The notes: generated by a model not told the origin, from the sequence alone. A stretch of DNA of 64,000 nt from Glycine soja (GCF_004193775.1 NC_041019.1:52117928-52181927); one strand, 5' to 3'. Positions 1 through 12,766 are shown, counted from the stretch's first letter. Program-made: numbers and translations.

Positions 1-496
1 TGTAGTTTTCTCTTTAACATTTTCTTTTCTACTTGTCTATGATTCATTCTATCAGTATCATACAGCAGAATAGAATAATAAAACGATTTCAACAAAATTC
101 AAAACAGAACAACTGAGTTTCATGACAAAAATCACAATTTCGCAGCTGAAATTATCCCAAGAATAAGATCTATACCAAGAATTCCAGACAGCTTTTCAAA
201 CCAACCCCACTGACAAAAAAAGAAGAAAAAACCTTAAAAAAATCAGATTCCAAAATTCTTTTCACTTTTGGCGGCTGATGAAGCGAATAAATTGGATAAG
301 ACATGGAGAATCTATTGTAAACGTGGCATGATATGAGTGAACAGAAACACACAACCACTGGAAAGCAAGTACAGTGACTGAGTGAGAGACCAAAATCACC
401 AAACCAGTTCCACATGTTGTCTCATTACTCATAACTCATAAGTATGCAATGAAAACTAGAGAGAGAGAGATGGAGAGTAACAAACAAAACAACTAC
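1..496 (-). other. intron 1 of the cyanoalanine synthase gene (part)
   Basis: This follows the GT donor at 496-495. No continuation of the protein was found in any minus-strand frame, so intron 1 is longer than 496 bases. Confidence 0.6.
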
Positions 497-673
497 CTGA
501 GAAACATGTTTCTTGATGTTGGTTCCAGGGAGGTCCTTAGGCAAATCTCTGATTCTCTGAGCAAGTGAAGGGGAATCAATAATGGTTGCTGTTGTTGTGG
601 AGAACAACCTCCCAGCAGCAAGTGAAGTAGAAGAAGACCTTTGCATGAGGATGGTGCTCATGAGGGAAGCCAT
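497..673 (-). CDS. L-3-cyanoalanine synthase, mitochondrial, first exon (partial gene)
   Basis: Exon 1 of a beta-substituted alanine synthase of the cyanoalanine synthase (CAS/CYSC1) type. In mitochondria this PLP enzyme makes cyanoalanine from cysteine and cyanide. The exon codes 59 residues. It has a mitochondrial-type leader rich in Ser, Thr, Arg and Ala with no acidic residue (about residues 1-30), then the family stretch RIRDLPKDLPGT and a final HVSQ, which in the family leads into the LIGRTP segment. The start is the ATG at 673-671, and the exon ends CAG|GTAGTT at 497/496. The PLP lysine and the rest of the enzyme lie off the left edge, because 1-496 reads as intron. Assignment to CAS rather than cytosolic cysteine synthase rests on the leader and the RIRDLPKDLPGT segment, from memory of the family. 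Confidence 0.8.
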
Positions 674-708
674 TGAATTGATGATTTTGAAGACCCCAAG
701 GCTATGCA

Positions 709-722
709 GTGTATATATATTG
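709..722 (-). promoter_or_regulatory. TATA box of the cyanoalanine synthase gene
   Basis: An alternating TATATATA run lies about 40-45 bases upstream of the ATG at 673 on the minus strand, in AT-rich leader context. The position suggests a short 5' UTR. Confidence 0.45.
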
Positions 723-3087
723 TGTGCTAAGGTTTTGAGACTCACAAATAAATTATGCTAGTATTTTATTGCCATTATTGCGGTGCAAGAGTCTAATTTG
801 GTTTTCAGAGGTATCTATGGATGACCAAACCAGATTTTGCTTCATGTCAGGGAATGATGGCTAAGTTCAATATATGTACTGTGACTTTTGGTGGTGTGCT
901 GTTGATTAATTTATTACAAGTATGAAAGACATCTTTTGTGATTCTTTTTCAGCTTTTTAAAATTAAAAAACCAAATAAATAAATAAATTGTTATTTATGT
1001 TTTTCATTGTACTATCTTGTATTCTTATCTTTTTCTCCCATTTCTATTACCTAAAAAACAATTTTTAACATTTTTTTATGAAATAATTTTTAAGAACAAG
1101 AATACAATCAAACACACTCTTCATTTATATTGTACGTTTGAAGAAAAGGTTTTATTTAAAAATATATATTTCATATTTCAATGATTTTTTTAAATCTCAA
1201 AACAAATTAATTTCTTCCAATGACCCATATGATTATGTATATCTTCCGGCCTTTACAAATTAAGTTCTAATTCGAATTAATTTATACCTTTTATATAATT
1301 ATTTTGAAAAAATGATCTATAATTTTAATAGTATGCATGCCTACTTGTGTTTTGTTTATTCTTAATTTTATGTAGTTATTTTTCTTTTTTAAAAACATTT
1401 TACTCTCATCTTTTTATTTTTGACTAGGTGAGTTTAATTATTAGAATTAGTTTTTAAGCTAAAAGTAATCCTAATTAGATAAAACTTTATTAAAAGGATT
1501 TCAAAGTTATAGACAGGACTTTATTTTTATTATAGTAGTACTTTTTAATTAATTTTAATTATTTAGTTTTATCTTACAAATTATAGTCAGGTAGAATCGC
1601 ACATGTTAATTTAATATATTAAAAAAGGTAATAATATATTTATATATATTTTTATAATTTATTTTCTATTTTTTTATTATATTATCCCTTTCCCAATACT
1701 TATTTCTTTCCTTTTTTATTTCTCTTAAAATTATATAATTTTTTGTATAAAATTTATGTATAACTATCATTATTTTCAAAAATAATATACTCCCTACATT
1801 CTAGAATATATAATGTTCTGAAAGAAAAAAATTTATTATAAAATATGTTATTTTATAAAATCAATGCTACATTGTTTTCTAATGCTACCCTTAATAAATA
1901 CTTAGTGTAAATAGTACATAGGAAAAGTAAATGAGTTATTAATGAAAGAGATAAACAACATATTATAAAGTTACTTAATGTTTCTTTAAAATTCAATAAA
2001 TTAATTACACTCTTTAATGCTTACAAAAATCCTTAAACGTCTGTATTTTGAAACGGAGAGAATAGTTTGTAACTTGTAAGGCTTTTAGCATAAGATTCAC
2101 ATTACGATTACAATCCGCGACATATTTTAATTAGTTTCTAACTTTTTCTTTATTAATTAAAAAAATTATTTAATTATTCGATAAACAAATTTTTTAATAG
2201 TTGTTAGTATTTTTTAAACACTACTTGAAAAATTTATAATTTCTAACTTTTTATATTTTTTTTATTTTTATCTTCAATATATTTATACGATTTCTTAGTT
2301 ACAATTTTTAAATAAATTATAATTTTAATAACTAATTTTACCAAATATTAATAATTTAATAAAGTAATTTTTCAACTACTAATTTTTAACTTTTAATTAT
2401 CAATTAAGTTTCTAGTTTTTAACTAATTTTTTAGATAATTTTGTGAAATATGGTATCTCATCTCGTGAAGAGTGAAATAAATTCTTTGTCCAATTTTATG
2501 CTTCAACAACTATCACTTAAAGTGATATTTTTAACTAAAAAAGAATATTTCGAAGAAAAAAAGTTATAATTATGTCGTTCGAGTTAGATGCCCAATTCGG
2601 CCGCCATTGACTGAAAAATCAATCAAACATCGGAATAGAAGAAAATCACGTGAATATGTTATGGGTCATTTTCTTTTAATAAAATCTCTAATTAAGATGC
2701 GTTTCATCTAAGACTAAGAGCCTTCAAAGTATAAAGGGCCCACCTACTTTACGTTTTCCTAAAAATATTTTGAGGGACAAAAGCAGACTTTAATATATAA
2801 CCTAAAATTAAAAGAAAAATAAATATATATTTAAACTTTTTTCTCATATTTTTCATGCCCACACTATTTATGGCAAGTATCATTTATTCATTGCCTCTAA
2901 ACCTAACGTGTGTGATTGAGTGCATGTGACCATTGGCTTCCAGGTAGAGTCAGATTAAACTATATATGACTACGTTACATGCCAAACCATCATTTCTGTT
3001 CTTGTGCGTTTTCATTCATTAACATACTCTCTCACGTGCTTTTGGATCGGCGGTCATGCTTTAGTAGGATAATATGTACCTTAGGCT
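723..3087. other. AT-rich intergenic DNA
   Basis: No coding potential was recognised on either strand. A MITE-like element occupies 1790-2062. The rest is AT-rich with short homopolymer runs. Confidence 0.6.
1790..2062. mobile_element. Stowaway-like MITE
   Basis: The left end reads TA-CTCCCTACATTCTAGAAT. The right end, reverse-complemented, reads TA-TTCTCTCCGTTTCAAAAT. This matches the CTCCCTCCGTTCC-type terminus of Tc1/mariner-derived Stowaway MITEs, with a TA target duplication on both sides. Its length of about 270 bp and AT-rich, non-coding interior fit. The inverted repeats are diverged, so the element is old. Confidence 0.55.
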
Positions 3088-4367
3088 TTTATATAATTAT
3101 TAGATTTAAATATATTTTCATATTTAAAAAATAAGTTATTTTTAAATTATTATCTAAAATTTAATTTTGATCAATTATGTATCTATTTTTTTATAACTTA
3201 ACATAATACCTATCATCAGTCTCATTTTGTTAAGTGATGACATGACACACTGAGTGACACGCCATTAAACATAATTACTTAACATATAATCAAATTAAAA
3301 TCATGTCATTATTTATTATTTGTTTTTTTAAATCCAATTAAAAAAATATGACTTCCATTTTCAATTTTTTCTCCCTCACCCTCTTCTCCCCCCCCACCCC
3401 CCCCCCCCCCCGCGCCAACCTCCCCCATGTTGCCAACAGTGTCCCTGTCATCGGCCTCCCCTCCTCCTCCACCTATTCCTTCATAATTCAGCCCCCAATC
3501 CACCCTTGGCCCCAATCACCTCACCCTATTCATCTTCTCCATTCTCCTCACCACCAGAGACTCCATCACATACTTGAATTATTGCGGTAACCACTAGCCA
3601 GTCATCTAAGCCTCACCGAAAAATCCATGACCAGCATGCACACTCATGATTTGCTCATAACAATTGCAAATGAGGGTTTGGTTACTGCTACAAAAAGAAT
3701 TTTATCCAACTGCAACTCATGTCCTAGAATTGGGTGAGCAATTAATAATACCAAAAAATTCATAACCCAAAACTAAAAAATAAACACAGATTTCACTTCA
3801 GAATTATAAGATTGCAGTCTAAAAACTAGAGACTTGTCTTTTAGCAATAAATCTAACAACCTTCACTCCCTTACCTTTAGCCCTAAAAAAATACTCACGG
3901 GTCCATTTTGGGAACAACAATTGTCTCTAACCCAAACCTAGTCGCAATGTTTGGTCAAACCAACCAGCTCAAAATTGTCAGCATTCCAAACCTTGAAATT
4001 TGTCGAAACTCTAACCTGTTTACATTTCAGGGACCGCAAAGGAGCAATAAAATAGTGAGCGATTTGGACGAAAGACATATACACCAAGGAAAATCGTAAT
4101 AATGGAAAAGAGGGAGAAGATGTGGGGGAGGTAGGCGTAGGGAGAAGAGGGTGAGGAAGGAGAGGAGGAAGAATAATGTGACACTAATGTGTTAGTGATT
4201 AGGTGTTAATGACATGACATTTTGTCTACTACGTCATCACTTAACAGAATGAGATTAATGATAAATATTAGATTAAAATATAAAAATATTTTAGATACGT
4301 AGATGACCAAAAGTGAATTTTAGATAATAATTTAAAAAAACATATTTAAGTCTAATTATTAAAAAAA
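3088..4367. mobile_element. long-TIR non-autonomous DNA transposon
   Basis: About 185 bases at 3088-3275 recur in inverted orientation at about 4170-4367. Shared blocks include AAATTATTATCTAAAATT and GTTAAGTGATGAC in the same relative order. The interior (3340-4170) is less AT-rich, with a C tract and GC-rich sequence, and resembles a captured or unrelated segment. No transposase frame is present. Long TIRs around a foreign-looking interior suggest a MULE or Pack-MULE-like element. The exact ends and target duplication could not be fixed because both ends lie in A/T runs. Confidence 0.6.
3388..3411. repeat. poly-C tract
   Basis: A run of C is interrupted by one A at 3396, inside the long-TIR element. 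It makes artefactual Pro-rich and Gly-rich open frames on the two strands at 3309-3590, which are not genes. Confidence 0.9.
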
Positions 4368-5089
4368 ATTCACCTATTATAATTTATTGGATATAAATTT
4401 AACGATGGACATTTTTGCCCGAGCATCCGAACACCTTTTAGAGAGTTATGTTAATTTTTTTTATTATGAAATAGTATGTTTTTTCTTTTAAAATTTTAAC
4501 GTGTACCTTACAATGTGGGGAGAGTGATATATCTTTTGAAAAATATTCTTTTGAACACATACTCACTTTATCCGTTGAAATTAATTTATTAAAAATTATA
4601 AAAAAATTATAGCTTCTACATCATATTAAATGTCAATTTCTCTAATTTTGTGGTTTCTCTATTGTAATTTTGTGATTTTTAATAAAATTCAATCAATAAA
4701 AGAGTGTGTGTTAGAATGAATGTTTTTAAAAAATGTGTTATTATGACTTATCTTCTATAGATTAGTCAGTATAATCGAATTGTGTGGTGTATTCAATAAT
4801 AAATAAGATTCTCAATCTTTATTATTTTTATTTTTTTAATCTAACTCTCATTTACTTCTAATCTATTTTTTGATTTATTGTCTATAATTTATTTTACATT
4901 GTCTAAAAGTACATGTAAAAGATATTGTAAAAACTAGCAAGTGTCATATGCATTGCACATGTTTATATATACATGTAAAATGTTAAAAATAAGTTAATTT
5001 CTTAAGAAAATTATTTAATTATTTAATTGGTTATAAAAATATATTAACATATAAGTGTACGGATCATACTAATATGTTGCTTAACCTAC
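4368..5089. other. AT-rich intergenic DNA
   Basis: I see no coding signal, RNA gene or clear transposon end here. Confidence 0.5.
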
Positions 5090-6300
5090 CCATCGAATTT
5101 TGTTCGAGCTCACTTAAACCAAATTCTAATGCTTGTTACTATCTATGTGTAAATCATAAAAACTCTTGATATAGCTACATATGTGTCATCATTTCCTCCA
5201 CCTAAAATGAATGTCGTAATGCCACATGAAGAGAATCATCCCTTGGACTTAACTAGGTTACATAACGTACATAAAAGAAACAGGACAATGGGCAAAAACA
5301 CTTTTACTCCACAACAATATATCATGGGACTGAACAAGATACAACACTGTTTAGTAGCGGATCCAAAATCCTAAGTCACTGAGTATAAATTATAAAAAAT
5401 TAGTGAGTTTAATTATATAAATATAGATGAAAAAAAATATAAAAATATAAGATTTTATTTATAAATTTAGTGAATTTTAAAAAATAAGGAGGTGCAAGTA
5501 CACACCTTCACATGATTGACACCCTGCATAGTTTTCGCAATAAAAATACTAAGCATAAAGGATGGTATCAAATCAAAACATCTAGCAACACAGTTTGACT
5601 TGAATTTTAAGCTCGATGTATAGGAAGTGCAAAGAAAAATATTCAAGCAAACAAACAATAAATCACACCAACAAAGCCAAAGTTGGATTTACAGGCAGCT
5701 ATGCCTTAAAAGTTAAAGTTAGATGCCCATGATAACGAATCACACATGCAGCTTTCATCCAAATAGATGTATAAATTTAATACACAACCCCAAAGGAGGA
5801 CAAGAATTAAATCTTCCTTTTGGGGAAATAAGACTAAAAGCTCCACCTTTAATTTAGGTTATTTAATAGCTTTTTTGTCTTCTTTATTACTTCAACAGGT
5901 ATGTTTTAGAGTCAAATAATAAGTTTGACCTCAGATCAATCTATAGCTGGACAAACTTTAGTCTATTTGCAATTCTTAATATTATTGGAAAAGAAAAAGG
6001 GAAACAAGAACTCATTACCATTGTGTAATATACACAAATATCTTCAAACGTGTCTACTAAGAAATCTTCAATAGTTCGTTAAATGCTTCTTATGGTGCAT
6101 CAACAGAACCAATACGCTTCATTCGCTTCTTTCCTTCCTTTTGCGAGTAATATCACGACCACCAACACACTAGGCAGTAACATGTTTTCTGTAAGGGGAA
6201 ATCCTGCAATAAATGTGGAGAGTTTAAGCTTGGCAACAGATAAGCAAGACATATGAATAAATTGCTTAATTTTTCGTCCTTCATTTTACTTAGGGGAAAA
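5090..6300 (-). repeat. direct repeat copy A: GUF1 3' end and flank
   Basis: About 1.2 kb is collinear and clearly similar to 8280-9310, in the same orientation. It covers the last GUF1 exon (6057-6203) and roughly 1 kb of downstream flank. Copy A carries a 171-bp AT-rich insertion (about 5348-5518) absent from copy B, with ACAC on both sides. Confidence 0.8.
6057..6203 (-). pseudogene. GUF1/LepA last-exon fragment (copy A)
   Basis: A degraded duplicate of the terminal exon of the GUF1 pseudogene at 9052. On the minus strand it still has an AG acceptor at 6205-6204, a remnant of the YGGD..RKRK region, KRIGSVDA and the end LLKIS-stop. It contains in-frame stops, for example where PQEAF should be (P-stop-EAF). 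Relative to copy B it lacks about 18 bases, which removes the KLLEKQ segment. In copy B that segment lies between two AAAAGGAAG repeats, so slippage or recombination between them explains the loss. No upstream GUF1 exons accompany it. Confidence 0.75.
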
Positions 6301-8129
6301 AGCTAATGTTGGGAGAAATTTCCCTGAATGCAGTGTGACCATTGGAGAAACATTGGTAACAAAAAATGATGGGTTTTAATTACAAGAATTTCGAAGTCAA
6401 ATCATAGTCAAGACTTAAGAAATTAGAAGGAAAAAATTGCTAACCTCACGAATCCGTTTAGTTATCTTTATTAACTATTACTATTGTAATTAATCTATTT
6501 CCAAAGGAAATAGAAATAGTATCAGTCAATCATTCAAAAGACTAGCCATTAATTTTTCACGTGCTTAATATTACGGGATTCACATTGATCATTAATTAAG
6601 CTAGTGTGTATTCCAGCATCATGGGCTGCTAAGAAGCCAAGCCCGAGTCCAAAAGGTTGGATTATTATTGATTATTTCTTCTATCTTATTATAATTGTCG
6701 TGTAAAACTTTTTTTTATCTATAATAATTATCATTTTAAATTTTTAATGTAATATTAATTATATTTTATTTATTTATATTCCTTATAATATTAATTATAA
6801 ACAATAAAAACTATAAAGAAATTAATGATGATTTCAGATTATTTTTGTAAAATTATCATTCCTTTTTTATATTTATTACTTTTCTTAATCTGTGTAAAAC
6901 TATTATTTTGGAACCGAGGGGCTACAAACTGTCTGTTGTTGTTAAGTAAAGAAACACGTTTTCTTTTAAATATCCAATTATCTTAATTTATGTCATGGAG
7001 AATCTTATCAAGTGCATTTCATTATTCAAATTATAGGAAGAGATCCTCTCAAGTGTTAAATATCATTATTAATTCTTTTAAACCTTAATTTTATAATGCA
7101 AATGTATTATATTAATAAAATTTGGTGAAGGGCTAAGATCTCTCATCCAGTGATAATGTTACGGGAGAGGATAATTTCCCTTCAAACTATATACCTTCTC
7201 AAATTAAAAAAAAAAAAAAAAAACATTAAAAAGACAAGATTATTGTACTGCATCAAGAACATGGCTACAGCTTACAGTTGAAAATTACTGCTACAAAATG
7301 ATTGTAAGGGTTATTTGATTAATATATGCTGCAACAGGAGGACTGTAGCAGGTGTGTTGATCCACCCAAGACCTCAACAAAGCATTCAAGGCGTATAGGA
7401 GTCCATGGCAATCATTAATCAATCAGCACTGGCTTTAATTTTCTCAACCTCATTCTGAAGCACTTTGATTCTTTGAATAGAACATATGGCAGGCGTCGTT
7501 TCCAAAACTTCGATGAATAATCTGAGATTCAAAAAAGCAATAATTTTCACATCATTATTAACATAGAGAATTTTGCTACGAAGAATTATAATTGTAAGAA
7601 ATTTGTATAGATATGTAGGAAAATGAGCAGATAATTGCATATTTCATTGCATGGTATGTATGAGCTAAATAATAAGGCTGATGAAACCCGTTATGATTGA
7701 TTAAGCCTTTATCCAACTGTTCTTACCTCAATAGGTTGCCTTTGTTTTCAGGCACATTAACCAGGTTTTGAGTGCTGCAACTATATTAGCTACCAATGAA
7801 ATCTCTAGCAAAAAAACAAAGAAAAGGAAAAAGGAAAATCATTGAACTATTATTCAAGTCTTGTGTATGGATTTATGCATACACAAAAGTGGACTCGACA
7901 TTAGATCCAACTCAACCTTAAAATGTGTATGCTTACTACTTATATCTTGCTTAACCTACCCATTCACATCCAGTGTAGGACTTCTTACTCGCTTGACATT
8001 CCCAACAATCTTCACTTATGTGTGAGACCCTCCATCTCATATATACCCCCATCATGTGGGAGTTGGACCTTCCATCTCATAGGCTCCCATTATGTGGGGA
8101 CCTTTTTCTTAAATCCATGAGTATGCAAT
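6301..8129. other. intergenic DNA between the repeat copies
   Basis: This contains an A tract near 7207-7224 and a short exon-like segment at about 7421-7520 on the minus strand (see findings). No intact gene was recognised. Confidence 0.5.
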
Positions 8130-9310
8130 GGTGAACTATGTCAGCTCCCTTGTTGCAGTCTAGGATTCTGAGAAACTTAGCCAGGTCTTTTAAAGGATAA
8201 AAAACGTGGTCATAGCCTAATTTAACGATGTCTTCTATGAGCCTCTTTTAGGTACTTTTTTTGGCCCACTTTGTACCGTGATACAATTTTGTTCGTTAAC
8301 TTAAACCAAATTCTAATGCTTTGTTATTATCAATGAGTAAACCATAAAAACTCTTGATACAGCTGCCTATGTCTCATCGTTTCCTCCACCTATAATGAAT
8401 GCCATAATGTCACAAAAAGAGAATCATCCCTTGGATTTGAATCTAACTAGGTTAAAAACCTACATAAAGAAACAGGAAAATGGGCAAAAACTCAGTAACT
8501 ACACAACAATATATCATGGGACTGAACCTCATAGAACACCCTGCATGGTTTTCGCAATAAACCTACCAAGCATAGGGGACAGTATCAAATCAAAACATCG
8601 ATCAACAACATTTGACTTGAATTTCAAGCTCGATGACATATGTATAAGTTAGTGCAAAGAAAAATATTCAAGCAAAAAAATAATAAACCACAACAACAAA
8701 GCCAAAGCTGGATTTACAAGCAGCTATGCCTTAAAGTTAGATGCCCTAACAAATCACAACCGGCTTTCATAGATGTATAATTTCTCGATTTAATGCACAA
8801 CCCCAAAAGAGGACAAGAATTAAACTAAAAGCTCCACCTATAATTTAGGTTATTTAATTGCCCTTTTTCCTTCTTTACTACCGCAACAGGTATGTTTTAG
8901 AGTTGAATTATAAGTTTGACCTCAGATCAATCTAAGGTTGAACATTTTAGTCTATTTCTACCAATAGATGCGCCTTAATAATATTGGGAAAAAAAGGGAA
9001 ACAAAAAATCATTACCATTGTGTAATACACAAATATCTTTAAACATGTCTACTAAGAAACCTTCAATAATTCGTGAAATGCTTCTTGTGGTACATCGACG
9101 GAACCAACACGCTTCATTCTCTTCTTTCCTTCCTTTTGCTTCTCCAATAACTTCCTTTTTCGAGAAACATCACCACCATAACACTTAGCAAGGACATTTT
9201 TCCTCATAGCGGAAATCCTACAATAAATGTGGAGAGTTTATGCTTGGCAACAAAATGATCAGGGCATGTGAACAAATTGCTTAATTTTTCATCCTTTGTT
9301 TCTCTTAGAG
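8130..9310 (-). repeat. direct repeat copy B: GUF1 3' end and flank
   Basis: This is the counterpart of 5090-6300, and its distal part (8130-8470) also matches 14340-14700. It is contiguous with the GUF1 pseudogene, so it is the ordinary 3' flank of that gene and probably closest to the ancestral arrangement. Confidence 0.8.
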
Positions 9311-12300
9311 GGCCTTAAAATTCACCTACAAAAAGGCTATTGGAAGCTACTGGAACTAAAATGACTAAGATATTTAAAAATACCAATGAAGATTATTATA
9401 TTCATATCAGAAGCTAAAGATTGTACACAACCATCCCAAAAAGACAAATCAGCAAATACTTTAAACAGAAGCTTAGGTCTCTTGCTATGATTTTTGACCC
9501 AATGGCAGCTTGTATGTTTACCTCAAACATTTGCCTGATCAAAAATTAAGATTTTGTTGGTTGAGTTCAAACTTAAGAAGAAGCAAGAAAAAATACAATT
9601 ATTTCTTAAATAAGAAGACCTGTCTAAGACGCCCTTCAATTTCTCTGTCAGTTCACGCCCAACACGATATGCTTTCGTGTTATGAACTATGGTAGCCATT
9701 GCATCAACTGGTTGTCCGTTCAAGAGAATATCCAGTTTCACCATATCAGCTTGTTGATAACTGTAATTACACCCATTGGATGCATTATAATGTAGGAAGT
9801 AAGCCACTCCAAACATACAAATTTATTTGCTTATACAATTTGATGGCATATGACAGCCAATAAATAAAAAATAAATCACAAATTATTTATCACAAATATG
9901 CATTTACATGTACCAGATAATTGTTCCAAACTCTACATAGCACAGTACATCATCAATGAACCAAGGCAAATAGGAGTGGCTGCACAACAATAATCATGCA
10001 CAAAGTTATTGGGTGAGAAAAAGGAGGCAGGGTACTTACTCTGAGTCCTCATAATCAAATGATGCATAGCCTGATGTTATACTCTTCAATTCATTATAAA
10101 AGTCAACAACAATTTCTCTCAAAGGCAGGCAGTACTTCATGAATACCCGTTGACTGCAGGAGAGAAACTTAAAGGATTATTGCTTCAACCAGGGATAAGT
10201 TGATGGACAGACACAAAAATCTATCAAAACTTATGTCAATTTTTGTGGATAATCATGCATAATATCCCAATAAATCACTTCACTTCGTATATATATACAC
10301 ACACACACATTGGTGGATATAGTAATCAAATGGAAACTCTCAAAAAACTACCTGTCAATGAATGAGTACTCCAATTGCTGACCCCTACGCTCAGAGACAA
10401 GGGTAATAACAGGTCCCACATATCTAAAAATTAAATCACCAATAAATTAAGATAGCGAACATCAGGCTCTGCAGCGTTAAATAAATTATACTCAGGGTAG
10501 TACAAGAGCTTACTCACTAGGAATGATTATAGTAGCTAACACTGTAGGTTCCCAACAGGCTGTCACTTTATGCTTGGGATTAGAGGGTAATGAAGCGGGA
10601 TTCTGAACTTCTAACTTGCTGAAAAGCACAGCTAGAATATTAGTAATACATAGTGGAATTAGCCTGACAAATACAAGTTTGTCATTTACCTTCCATCATG
10701 AAACTCAAATACATAAGGCACAGTAGGAACAGTTGATATAACATGAGCTCCATACTCCTGTTTACAGAAACATAACATTTATCACCACATGCCATGCTTG
10801 AAGAATCAGGAAAAAAAACTTTAGTTCTTAGAACAATATATGAATTTTCCAAACATAAGGCAATATAAATTTTGCCCATTCCAAGAGAAATTGAATTCAT
10901 GATGCCTATGAAGCATACACAGTTAAAAAATTTGAAGGCATTACATTTTCCAAAATATATCTTTACCATCAGTTTAAAGTCATCATTTGGTTACCATACA
11001 GTAATGAGTTACCTGTTCAAGCCGTTGATGAAAAACATCCATGTGCAGAAGGCCTAAAAACCCACACCTGAGTGAACATAATTAGAAACATAAATTATTC
11101 CAGATGAAGCTAAATGTTTCAATTTTTTACAGAACCAAACTCTCGTTTCATTCTTTTAGTAATAGATACCAGACCTGAACCCCAGACCTAGAGCAGTGCT
11201 AGTTTCTTTAGTAATAGAGACACTGGCATCATTGCATGTCAGCCTCTCTATTGCATGATTTAGAGCTTCAAAATCAGATCCATCAGCTGGATAAAGACCA
11301 GAGAACACCATATGATTTCAATTGGGCTTTAGCGCAATCAGGATCAGAAGTTGGCTGGTCAATCTTGTGCATGGTCAATCTCGGGCTTTATAACAGGCAC
11401 AATTGTTAGGTTAGACTCAAAGGCAAGGTAAAAGTTAGCAACAGTTTGTGCTTGGACTCCCTGAGCAGCATCAACAACCAAAAGCACACCCTGACAAGCT
11501 GCCAGTGACCTCGACACTTCATAACTAAAATCAACATGTCCAGGAGTGTCAATAAGATTCAGCAAAAACTTAGGTGACTCATTTCCTTCCTTTCCATCAT
11601 TGCAATCATTGCCATTTACACTGTGCTTATAAAACATTGTTGCTGTCTGGGCTTTAACTGTGATTCCTCTTTCTCTCTCCACCTTAGACATTATAAAGTT
11701 CACTAACTAAGCAACATACGACAAAAAAAAAACAAGAAATATAATGCATTCCACTAAAATTTTAATTTTCTTTAGTTTAGTTTTCGTAAATTGTCGGTGT
11801 AAAAAAAATTTACAATATCAATCAATCAAAAATTACCATATATAATTTTCAAAGTATTATTAATCAACAATTTTACCAAACTCAGAAATCAACTATTTAA
11901 TGAGGGTGTAAAAAACATTTTTTTTACACTACTAGTGTATTCAAATTAAATTAGTACTTTTTTTTTTAGTTTAATCACCATGCATCATCAATGTAACTTT
12001 AACAGTTTTACACTTTCAATCAATTAGTACATGACTCTAAGGTAGTTAATCATAGTGGTGTGATTTAATGACATTTTACATAGTGATTGATTGACATTTT
12101 ACATTTTCAGTGCATAAATTATTTCCTTTTCCATCTCTTCAACCAATCCACTGTCTTTTTTGTTGATTTAGTATCAACCATAATTAGGGTCTCAGGTTCC
12201 TCAATGGTACCCAAGGTATCTCCACATGCTTCGGTAACTTGGATGAGTTATGAAACTATTCTTCGGTCAGGATTTAGTTACACTTTAAAGCTCCACGCCC

Positions 12301-12766
12301 CTGTCCAAAAGGGTATTCTGTCTATTTCAACCTCATATAGCTAACCAAACAATTTCTCAATTTTTTTTGGACAATACCCACTTCGCCTAACATTGCAAAA
12401 AAGCACCCCAGATGAAAAAATTGAAAATTTCCAGCAAGAAAGAGCACCTGCAGTTTATCAAGATACTGGGGTTGGCCATGGCCTTTCTTAATGGTTCCAG
12501 TGAGTTCTAGAAGCCGATCAGCGAGTGTGAACTTGCCATGATCAACGTAAGCAATGATTGAGAAGTTTCTAACGAGCTCTGTTGGGTATTGGCTCAAATC
12601 TATTGTGCTTTTCTCTCTCGTGGTGCTGTTTTAGCGTGTCTGGGAACACAGCAGTGCACGCGTCACAGAAAAGCGTTCACGGGTTATTCTATTCGTTAAT
12701 GGGTTGAAATTGAAATTGGAATGGCACAACAACGATAGGTAATTCGATTGCCTTAGGGTTTTGGAA
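9052..12766 (-). pseudogene. translation factor GUF1 (LepA/EF4), mitochondrial, pseudogene
   Basis: Remnant of the nuclear gene for mitochondrial EF4/LepA, a GTPase that acts on the ribosome. Recognisable exons on the minus strand: about 12766-12448 (leader tail and G1), 11682-11390 ([24 protein letters not shown]), about 11312-11180, 11067-11013 (LGLLHMDVFHQRLEQ), 10757-10690, 10618-10514, 10423-10352, 10153-10040, 9760-9620, about 9534-9480 and 9217-9052 (LepA C-terminus [19 protein letters not shown], ending LLKVS-stop). Lesions: an in-frame TAA in the leader (after LLCSQTR); the P-loop reads YVDHGKFT instead of HVDHGKST; a short insertion replaces the N of the expected NKID; exons for domain II are deleted, so AQLK runs into [12 protein letters not shown] with a frame change; no GT donor follows the IIARD segment near 9480. 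The start codon is lost at the junction with the resistance-gene remnant. Confidence 0.88.

Noticed and set aside
3309..3590. Pro-rich and Gly-rich open frames on both strands
   Set aside because: They arise from the poly-C tract and low-complexity sequence inside a transposon; no family features.
5183..5374. Open frame in repeat A with a counterpart at 8395-8652
   Set aside because: Frames shift between the copies, and a third copy at about 14600 is closed. This is the GUF1 3' flank, not a gene.
6676..6920. Possible MITE ending in GGAACCGAGGG
   Set aside because: One end resembles a Stowaway terminus but no convincing inverted partner was found.
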